Assembly (NCBI GenBank): GCA_963669435.1
Contig: OY770025.1
Span: 3,658,001-3,722,000 of the forward strand
Reading direction: 5' to 3'
Length of the DNA: 64,000 nucleotides
Source of the DNA: CALJFL01 sp963669435
Lineage (GTDB): Bacteria; Pseudomonadota; Gammaproteobacteria; Pseudomonadales; Halieaceae
In this document: piece after piece, positions 55,394 to 61,929 of the stretch
Numbering within the stretch: the stretch's first letter is position 1
Layout of the letters: each line of letters starts with the position of its first letter
Position numbers and translations under genes: made by a program
Notes under the pieces: generated by a model
Seen by the model: the letters and a program-made list of their open reading frames with translations, nothing else
Databases searched by the model: none
What the model was told of the DNA's origin: nothing

Positions 55394-56479
55394 ATGTTGG
55401 TAACAACCTTTGAAGTAAACCGCGCAGACAACAGCGCGACTCGCGTGTGTGAAGAACAACTGGACGACGAACTCGCCTCCGGCGAGGTGTTACTGGAGGT
55501 CGACCGGTTTGCCCTGACCGCCAACAATATCAGTTATGTGATGGCGGGTGATTTTCTCGGCTACTGGCGATTTTTTCCCGCAGAAGGGGGCTGGGGCAGA
55601 GTGCCAGCCATGGGCTACGCCAATGTCGCGGCTTCGGCCCACCCGGAAATTGCTGTGGGTGAGCGCCTCTGGGGTTTTTATCCCATGGGTACGCACCTGA
55701 AAATCCAGGCCGGTAAGGTCAGCGCTACCGGTTTCAGTGATATATCCGAGCATCGCAAGGACCTGGCTCCGGTGTATTCACGATTTGATCGGCAGCCGCC
55801 TACCGACGCGCATCGCGAAAACCTGAACATGCTGCTGCGTGGACTCTTCATGACGTCCTGGTTGGTGGAAGACTTTATGTTCGACAACGGGCATTACGGG
55901 GCCCAGCAGTATCTGATAACCAGTGCGTCCAGCAAGACGAGTATTGCGCTGGCCTTTGCGGTCAAAGAACGTGGTGAGCTTGCTTCTATCGGACTGACCT
56001 CGGCAGGGAATGTCGACTTCGTTGAGAGTCTAGGGTGCTATGACCGGGTGATCGCCTACGAGGATATCGCCACGCTGGATGCCTCCCAGGCCAGTATCCT
56101 CGTGGATATGGCGGGCAGTCAGGCAGTGCTGGCGGCAGTGCACACGCACTTCAACGACCAGTTGAAGTACTCATGTCGCGTTGGTGCAACTCACCACGAC
56201 GAGGGCGGTGATGATAGCGGGCTTCCCGGTGCAGAACCGATTTTCTTCTTTGCCCCCAGCCAGATTGAAAAGCGCGTACAGGATTGGGGCCCGGGTGAGG
56301 TGTTCACCAGGCTCGGGGGTGCGCTGGTCCGATTCCAGGATTTTATTGACCCGCAGATCAACGTGGTGCGACGCGGTGGCCCGCATTGCCTGGCCAAGAT
56401 CTACGGCAAGGTACTGGAGGGCCGTGCCGACCCCAGCGACGGCTATATCCTTTCGATTGAGGAGGTGGATTCGCAATGA
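55394..56479 (+). CDS. DUF2855 family protein
   Basis: 361-aa protein of the DUF2855 family, which looks distantly like a medium-chain alcohol dehydrogenase with a Rossmann domain (around residues 165-250, TSASSKTSIALAFAVKERG). No zinc-ligand set is visible. Start: ATG at 55394 is preferred over TTG at 55382. Its last codons overlap the next gene by 4 nt (ATGA), so it is translationally coupled to an acyl-CoA synthetase and probably acts on the same compound. No specific reaction can be given. Confidence 0.78.
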   Translation: MLVTTFEVNRADNSATRVCEEQLDDELASGEVLLEVDRFALTANNISYVMAGDFLGYWRFFPAEGGWGRVPAMGYANVAASAHPEIAVGERLWGFYPMGTHLKIQAGKVSATGFSDISEHRKDLAPVYSRFDRQPPTDAHRENLNMLLRGLFMTSWLVEDFMFDNGHYGAQQYLITSASSKTSIALAFAVKERGELASIGLTSAGNVDFVESLGCYDRVIAYEDIATLDASQASILVDMAGSQAVLAAVHTHFNDQLKYSCRVGATHHDEGGDDSGLPGAEPIFFFAPSQIEKRVQDWGPGEVFTRLGGALVRFQDFIDPQINVVRRGGPHCLAKIYGKVLEGRADPSDGYILSIEEVDSQ

Positions 56480-58080
56480 CGCTCTCTTACACTCGCGGCG
56501 CCGATGAACCACCGGTCCGCGATATTACTATCGGTGACGCTCTTGCTGAGGCCGCAGCCGAATGCCCTGACCATACCGCCATGGTCGCAGGTGATCCCGA
56601 CCCCGCGCTGCGCGTTGAGTGGACCTACGCGGAACTCTATCAGCAGGCCCAGGAAGTAGCGCGAGCGTTGCTCACACGTTTTGAGCCGGGTGATCGCGTC
56701 GCCGTCTGGGCGCCTAACATACCGCCCTGGATTTTGCTGGAGTATGGGTCGGCCCTGGCGGGTGTGGTCCTGGTGACAGTCAATCCTTCGTTCCAGGCTG
56801 AAGAGGTAGCCTACGTTCTTAAACAATCGCGCAGCGCTGGGATATTCTTTGTCCCTGAGCATCGTGGCAATCCAATGCTCCGACACCTGGACTCGATTCG
56901 TCAGGACTGTCCCGATCTAAAGCACACGGTGAATGTTGCCGAGGATTGGGATGCCTTTGTGGCATCAGGCGAGGCGGGCGGTGCGTTGCCCGCGGTCCGT
57001 CCCGGGGATGCTTGCATGATTCAGTACACCTCGGGGACGACTGGCTTCCCCAAGGGCGCTCTGTTGCATCACCGTGGGCTGGTTAATAATGCCGCGCATA
57101 CTTCGATGAACATGGGTGCCTCCGACGGCGATACCACGTTGGCGTTTGCGCCGTTGTTTCACACTGCCGGTTGTGTCTGTGTGGCCCTGGGTGCGCTGGC
57201 CCGACGTTCGCGATTGGTGCTGGTGGAAGCCTTTGACCCTGGCCTGGTGCTGGAACTGTTGGAGACATACCGGGCCGCTTCGTTGTTGGGCGTACCTACA
57301 ATGTTTGTGGCGATTATGGAGCACCCGGATTTTAAACGCCGAGACCTGTCGTCACTGGAGGTGTGCTGCTCTGGCGGGGCAGGTGTGCCAGGGGCAATGA
57401 TCAAACGTATTGAGAGTGAACTCGGGGTGCCTTTCCATGTGGTGTTCGGCCAGACCGAGTCTTCACCCGTGACTTCTATGACCCGGGTAGGCGATACGCT
57501 GGAGGACAAAGCCAGCACTGTCGGCGGGCCCATGCCCGGTACTGAAATCAAGATCGTTGACCCAGAGACCGGTGACACGGTCCCCCTGGGAGCGCTTGGT
57601 GAATACTGTGCGCGTGGCTACATGGTGATGCTTGGCTATTTTGATATGCCTGAGGCCACTGCGAATACTATCGATGAAGAGGGCTGGCTGCACACGGGGG
57701 ACGTGTGCTCCATGGATGCGCGGGGTTACTGCAAGGTAGAAGGCCGCTTGAAAGATATGATTATTCGCGGTGGCGAGAATATCTACCCGCGCCAGTTGGA
57801 GGAGCTGTTATTCAAACATGAAACCGTGGGCGAGGTCGCGGTGGTGGGCTTGCCGGACGATCGCATGGGAGAAGAGGTTGGCGCCTTCCTGCGACCTGCG
57901 CCCGGCCAGGTGCTCGATAAGACAGCCCTGTTTGCTTACCTGCGTGAGCATCTGTCGCCGCAGAAAACGCCGAGGTACTGGTTTGAAGTAGATGAGTACC
58001 CCATGACCGGCTCCGGCAAGATCCAGAAATTTGTGCTGCGCCAGCAGTGGCAGGACGGACTGCACCAGGAAATGGTGTAG
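56476..58080 (+). CDS. Acyl-CoA synthetase, AMP-forming
   Basis: 534-aa ANL-superfamily CoA ligase. Seen: P-loop TSGTTGFPKG at residues 185-194, GQTESSPVTSM, hinge GRLKDMIIRGGENIYPRQLEE, and catalytic lysine in TGSGKIQKF near residue 522. The chain resembles fatty-acid and short-branched acid ligases. The start overlaps the DUF2855 stop as ATGA. It is followed by an array of 15-bp repeats. Substrate chain length cannot be told. Confidence 0.92.
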   Translation: MTLSYTRGADEPPVRDITIGDALAEAAAECPDHTAMVAGDPDPALRVEWTYAELYQQAQEVARALLTRFEPGDRVAVWAPNIPPWILLEYGSALAGVVLVTVNPSFQAEEVAYVLKQSRSAGIFFVPEHRGNPMLRHLDSIRQDCPDLKHTVNVAEDWDAFVASGEAGGALPAVRPGDACMIQYTSGTTGFPKGALLHHRGLVNNAAHTSMNMGASDGDTTLAFAPLFHTAGCVCVALGALARRSRLVLVEAFDPGLVLELLETYRAASLLGVPTMFVAIMEHPDFKRRDLSSLEVCCSGGAGVPGAMIKRIESELGVPFHVVFGQTESSPVTSMTRVGDTLEDKASTVGGPMPGTEIKIVDPETGDTVPLGALGEYCARGYMVMLGYFDMPEATANTIDEEGWLHTGDVCSMDARGYCKVEGRLKDMIIRGGENIYPRQLEELLFKHETVGEVAVVGLPDDRMGEEVGAFLRPAPGQVLDKTALFAYLREHLSPQKTPRYWFEVDEYPMTGSGKIQKFVLRQQWQDGLHQEMV

Positions 58081-58083
58081 CGG

Positions 58084-58143
58084 TCCGGCCAGGTAGGCTC
58101 GGCCGGATTAGGCCCGGCCAGGCTAGGCCGACCTAGGCTGCGC
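58084..58143. repeat. Degenerate 15-bp tandem repeats
   Basis: Three clear units (58084-58098, 58099-58113, 58114-58128) and one degenerate unit (58129-58143) of 15 nt, consensus YCGGCCAGGNTAGGC. They begin 4 bp after the acyl-CoA synthetase stop, as the 16-bp array at 1018 abuts a CDS end. Confidence 0.75.
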
Positions 58144-58423
58144 CCACTCCGGCACTGTATTCGGTCCACGCCTGGCCACTTTGTCGGTGAACGTCCTTGT
58201 GTCCGGCGCTAGACATGGTGAACCTTTCGCTCCACCCCCGACGCATAAACTATACCTGCCTGTGGTTGGATTGGACTTATTTTGCATAGTTTCTCCGGGT
58301 TGCATTGCGTAAAGTAGGCAGCTGTGAACGGTTGGCACGTTCATATTTTCAACTTTAATAAGTAATCCTATATTACTGATTTTAATAAATAAATTAGAAT
58401 CGTAAATGACAGGGAGTAGGGGA
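58144..58423. other. Long intergenic region with AT-rich promoter before avtA
   Basis: Together with the repeats this gap is 343 bp. No gene is supported in it. The last 80 bp are AT-rich: an inverted repeat AGTAAT-CCTAT-ATTACT at 58361-58377 and the motif AAATTAGAAT at 58391-58400. The 9-mer AATTAGAAT recurs, inverted, at 61795 in the lrp region. These fit Lrp-type binding. Confidence 0.45.
58361..58400. promoter_or_regulatory. Possible Lrp-type site upstream of avtA
   Basis: Perfect 6-bp dyad AGTAAT-N5-ATTACT followed at 58391 by AAATTAGAAT. Lrp/AsnC proteins bind AT-rich dyads of this kind. Linked to the lrp gene at 61298 by the shared 9-mer. Confidence 0.35.
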
Positions 58424-59680
58424 ATGAAACTTTCCGCCTTCGGCGAGAAATTCTCGCGGCAGTCCGCCATAGCCGAGTTGATGGAAGACCTGGGCAGTGC
58501 GCTCAGCGATAACCCGGACATGATTTTTATGGGCGGTGGCAACCCCGCCCACCTGCCGGCACTGGAGGCAGTGTTCCAACAGCGCTTGGAGCAGATTCTG
58601 GCGGATGCTGACCAGCGTAAACGCCTGTTTGGCATCTACCAGTCACCCCAGGGCGATCGGGAGTTCCGTCGTCAACTGGCATCCTTCCTGGGCAAACAGT
58701 TTGGCTGGAAGTTGTCCGAGGCGAACATCGCGGTCAGTAACGGCAGCCAGTCTGCATTTTTTGTGCTTTACAACATGCTGGCCGGCACCATGCCCGATGG
58801 CAGCCAGCGTCGTATTCACCTGCCGCTGACGCCGGAATATGTCGGCTATGCGGACACTGGTTTAAGCCAGGAATTTTTTAGCGCGACGCGCCCCACGATC
58901 GAGTTGCTCGACGACCACCTGTTTAAATACCACGTGGACTTTGCGCAGTTACAGCCGGGGGATGAGGTGGGTGCGCTCTGTGTATCACGCCCGACCAATC
59001 CTACCGGTAATGTGCTGACCGATGCCGAGGTTGAGCACCTGGATTCTATTGCGCAGGCTCGGAACATACCGCTGATCATAGATGGCGCTTATGGCACCCC
59101 CTTCCCCAATATTCTGTTTGCCCAGGCGACACCGCACTGGAACGAGAATACGGTGCTCGCGCTGAGTTTGTCCAAGTTGGGCTTGCCCGGGGTTCGAACA
59201 GGGATTGTGGTAGCCAATGAAGAAATCATCAGTGCCTTCACCAATGCCAATACGGTGGTGAACCTTGCCTGTGGCACGCTGGGTCCTGCGCTGGCGAAGA
59301 CCTTGTTTGACCAGGGCGAAATTCTTTCGCTAACTCGTGAGCATGTCACACCGTATTACCAGCAGCGTGCCCAGTTCACCCTTGATCAGTTGCGTAAGGA
59401 GTTGGGAGATCTTCCGTTGCGCGTCCATAAGCCCGAGGGTGCCATCTTCCTGTGGCTTTGGATTGAAGGGCTGCCGATCAGTAGCCAGGTCCTTTATCAG
59501 CGTTTGAAGGACCGCGGTGTGTTGGTGGTTCCTGGAGAGTCATTTTTTATCGGCACCGGAGATGACTGGAATCACAGCCGCGAGTGCATACGTGTGTCCT
59601 TCGCTCAGGATGAGGACACCATCAGGAGAGGTGTGGCGCTTATTGCCGACGAGGTACGCCAGGCTTTTCAGCAGGGCTGA
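58424..59680 (+). CDS. avtA: Valine-pyruvate aminotransferase
   Basis: 418-aa class-I PLP aminotransferase of the AvtA group, interconverting valine or alanine with their keto acids. Seen: MKLSAFGEKFSRQSAI N-terminus, MGGGNPAHLP, YQSPQGDREFRRQL, and the PLP lysine in LSLSKLGLPGVRTG. Start: ATG at 58424 with GGGA just before it; the upstream ATG at 58406 would add six residues. It stands alone downstream of an AT-rich promoter and may be controlled by the Lrp regulator at 61298. Confidence 0.88.
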   Translation: MKLSAFGEKFSRQSAIAELMEDLGSALSDNPDMIFMGGGNPAHLPALEAVFQQRLEQILADADQRKRLFGIYQSPQGDREFRRQLASFLGKQFGWKLSEANIAVSNGSQSAFFVLYNMLAGTMPDGSQRRIHLPLTPEYVGYADTGLSQEFFSATRPTIELLDDHLFKYHVDFAQLQPGDEVGALCVSRPTNPTGNVLTDAEVEHLDSIAQARNIPLIIDGAYGTPFPNILFAQATPHWNENTVLALSLSKLGLPGVRTGIVVANEEIISAFTNANTVVNLACGTLGPALAKTLFDQGEILSLTREHVTPYYQQRAQFTLDQLRKELGDLPLRVHKPEGAIFLWLWIEGLPISSQVLYQRLKDRGVLVVPGESFFIGTGDDWNHSRECIRVSFAQDEDTIRRGVALIADEVRQAFQQG

Positions 59681-59778
59681 GGCCGTATCCATCTAGCACT
59701 CGTCACGGTGCCACCGGCTGCTGTATGGTTACCGTCACATTATTGACGTTGATACAGTGAGTTCAGGGGTTCGGGACT

Positions 59779-60591
59779 ATGGATGCAACGACAGCAGTAC
59801 GGGTGGATATCGAGGATGATATTTACATTGTCTCTCTTAATCGCCAGCACGCCAGGAATGCGGTAGACGCGCCCACTGCGCAGATGCTGGCCGACGCATT
59901 CGTAGATTTCGACCAGGATGATACCTTCAAGGTGGCCGTATTCGCCGGAGACCACGGAACATTCTGCGCCGGTGCGGACTTAAAGGCGGCCAGTGCCGGC
60001 AGTGCGGCACTTGACGACTTCCCGGTTCTCGATGGCTCCCTGGACGAGCGTGATAACCGCGGCCCAATGGGTCCGAGTTTTATGCAGTTGTCCAAGCCGG
60101 TCATCGGCGCCATTTCCGGCTACGCGGTAGCCGGTGGGCTGGAACTCTCCCTGTGGTGCGATATGCGTGTGGTTGAAGAAGACGCCGTGTTCGGAGTGTT
60201 CTGTCGCCGTTGGGGGGTCCCATTGGTGGATGGCGGCACGGTGCGTTTACCCAGGTTGATTGGCCATTCCAATGCCATGGACATGATTCTGACGGGTCGT
60301 GCGGTTGGCGCCAACGAGGCAAAGCAGATGGGCCTGGCCAATCGCGTGGTTGCCAGCGGCACCGCGCGCGAGGAAGCCATTGCCATAGCCCGGCAGATTG
60401 CGGCGTTCCCCCAGCAGTGTATGCGTAACGACCGCCGGTCCGCCTGTGAGCAGTGGGGTATGTCTTTTGCCGACGCTATGACTAACGAAAACCGCCTGGG
60501 TCGGCAGACACTGGCGTCGGGGGAGACGCTGACCGGAGCCAGCCGCTTCGCTGCCGGACATGGTCGCGGCGGGTCATTCGACGATATCTGA
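59779..60591 (+). CDS. Enoyl-CoA hydratase/isomerase (crotonase family)
   Basis: 270-aa crotonase-fold enzyme acting on enoyl-CoA thioesters. Seen: DIYIVSLNRQHARNAVD, the oxyanion segment FCAGADLKAA, and SGYAVAGGLELSLWCDMRV. The first catalytic glutamate position reads FGVFCRRWGVPLVDGG and lacks the usual EVxxG glutamate, so hydratase activity is not assured and isomerase or hydrolase chemistry is possible. Starts 98 bp after avtA. Converges on the DJ-1 gene with a 23-bp gap. Confidence 0.88.
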   Translation: MDATTAVRVDIEDDIYIVSLNRQHARNAVDAPTAQMLADAFVDFDQDDTFKVAVFAGDHGTFCAGADLKAASAGSAALDDFPVLDGSLDERDNRGPMGPSFMQLSKPVIGAISGYAVAGGLELSLWCDMRVVEEDAVFGVFCRRWGVPLVDGGTVRLPRLIGHSNAMDMILTGRAVGANEAKQMGLANRVVASGTAREEAIAIARQIAAFPQQCMRNDRRSACEQWGMSFADAMTNENRLGRQTLASGETLTGASRFAAGHGRGGSFDDI

Positions 60592-60614
60592 ATACTGTTC
60601 AGCGGGCCGGGCAA

Positions 60615-61277
60615 TCACACCAGGCCCATAATCCGTGACATGGCGTCCAGGTCTTCGACAAAAGGATCGCTCTCCGCGTCTTTATGCCAGGAGTACTCCG
60701 CCGCGCTGACCACGGTCTGTGCGACTTCTCTGCCCCGCAATCGTTCGATGATGGCCAGGCTCATATCCATACCGGCGGACACGCCTGATGAGGTAACCAC
60801 TTCACCGTCGTCTACCCAGCGGGCTTGTTCAACCCATTCCACCTTGTCGGATTGCATGACCGCCAGCGCAAATACCTGCTTGTTGCTGGTCGCCCGGTGG
60901 CCATCCAATACACCCGCTTTGGCCAACAATGCCGAGCCGGTACACACCGACGCCGTTATCAGTGTCTCGCCGGATTTGCTGCGCAGGAAGTCCAGTAGCG
61001 CGGCGTTTTCCAACTCCGGGACCGTGCCAAAGCCGCCGGGCACCAGCAAAATATCCAGTGCCGGCGCATCGCTAAAATTGTAATCGGCCACAACGGCCGG
61101 TCCCGCACCGATAGCGCTGCCCAGGGCGGCGTGTACTGGCCCTTTGTGCTCGGCAATCATCTTTATATCGGCTCCCGGGTCGGGAATGAGGGAGAACATT
61201 TCCAGTGGTCCGAACATGTCGAGCATTTCAAACCCTGGATAGAGCAGGGCGCCGACCTTAAGTGCATCTAGTGACAT
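60615..61277 (-). CDS. DJ-1/PfpI family protein (isonitrile-hydratase-like)
   Basis: 220-aa glutamine-amidotransferase-like protein. Seen: LLYPGFEMLDMFGPLEMF with Asp20, VPGGFGTVPEL, and the reactive Cys112 in ASVCTGSALLAKAGVLDG, followed by TSSGVSAGMDM. This arrangement is that of isonitrile hydratase and the DJ-1-like domains of GlxA regulators, here without a DNA-binding domain. It lies 20 bp downstream of the Lrp gene on the same strand, so they may share a transcript. Confidence 0.85.
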   Translation of the reverse strand: MSLDALKVGALLYPGFEMLDMFGPLEMFSLIPDPGADIKMIAEHKGPVHAALGSAIGAGPAVVADYNFSDAPALDILLVPGGFGTVPELENAALLDFLRSKSGETLITASVCTGSALLAKAGVLDGHRATSNKQVFALAVMQSDKVEWVEQARWVDDGEVVTSSGVSAGMDMSLAIIERLRGREVAQTVVSAAEYSWHKDAESDPFVEDLDAMSRIMGLV

Positions 61278-61297
61278 GGTTTTCCTCTGGCAGTTGC

Positions 61298-61771
61298 TTA
61301 ATGAGAACCGCGATCATGCCTTAATGGCAGTGCGGTATCCATCTTCAGTTCGCGCAAGGCGATGTTGGAGCGCACCTGGGCTATATGCGGCAGACCGAAC
61401 AGAAATTCTTCCAGGAATTTATCGAGCCCCTCGATACTTGTAGTCACCACCCTCAAGATGAAATCGGCATCACCGGTGGTGGCGAAGCATTCCAGCACCT
61501 CGGGGCGTCGCATGATCGCTTCCTCAAAGGGGGTGGTGCTCTCCTGCACGTGCCGCGCCAGGGTGACATGCACGAAGGCGCAGAGCTCCAGGCCCATGTG
61601 CTTGCGGCTTAGCAAGGCGGCGTAGCGCTCGATGACGCCTTCCTCTTCCAGGGCGCGAACTCGGCGCCAGCAGGCGGCGGTTGAAATGCCTACCTGGTCG
61701 GCCAGTGCCTGGTTGCTGATGCGGCCATCTTCCTGCAGGTTTTCCAGCAGTTTGATATCGATACGGTCCAT
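61298..61771 (-). CDS. Lrp/AsnC family transcriptional regulator
   Basis: 157-aa feast/famine regulator. Seen: N-terminal helix-turn-helix IDIKLLENLQEDGRISNQAL followed by ISTAACWRRVRALEEEGVI (residues about 4-47), then the RAM effector domain with CFATTGDADFILRVV at about residues 95-109. Divergent from the indolepyruvate oxidoreductase gene, the standard layout for a local Lrp-type regulator. AT-rich dyads between the two genes are likely binding sites. An amino acid (aromatic or branched) is the probable ligand. Confidence 0.93.
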   Translation of the reverse strand: MDRIDIKLLENLQEDGRISNQALADQVGISTAACWRRVRALEEEGVIERYAALLSRKHMGLELCAFVHVTLARHVQESTTPFEEAIMRRPEVLECFATTGDADFILRVVTTSIEGLDKFLEEFLFGLPHIAQVRSNIALRELKMDTALPLRHDRGSH

Positions 61772-61794
61772 GAATGCCTCTAAATGTAATAAAA

Positions 61795-61830
61795 ATTCTA
61801 ATTAATCAATTTTACAGAAATAATATTTCT
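61795..61830. promoter_or_regulatory. Possible Lrp binding region between lrp and ior genes
   Basis: ATTCTAATTA at 61795-61804 (complement contains AATTAGAAT, also found upstream of avtA) and the perfect dyad AGAAAT-AAT-ATTTCT at 61816-61830. The tract 61785-61870 is strikingly AT-rich compared with its GC-rich neighbours. Confidence 0.45.
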
Positions 61831-61929
61831 AAAATATCCGATTTAGACAAATATTGGAAAGATAATTTTGCCTATACTTCGGTAAAGTTCTCTTTTTTAC
61901 CCGTGTATGCTCCGGCGAGAGGTGACCCC

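Noticed and set aside
61845..61881. Sigma-70 promoter (TTGGAA ... TATACT) before the ior gene
   Set aside because: The best pair of hexamers is only 13 bp apart, and an alternative is 23 bp apart; neither is acceptable spacing.
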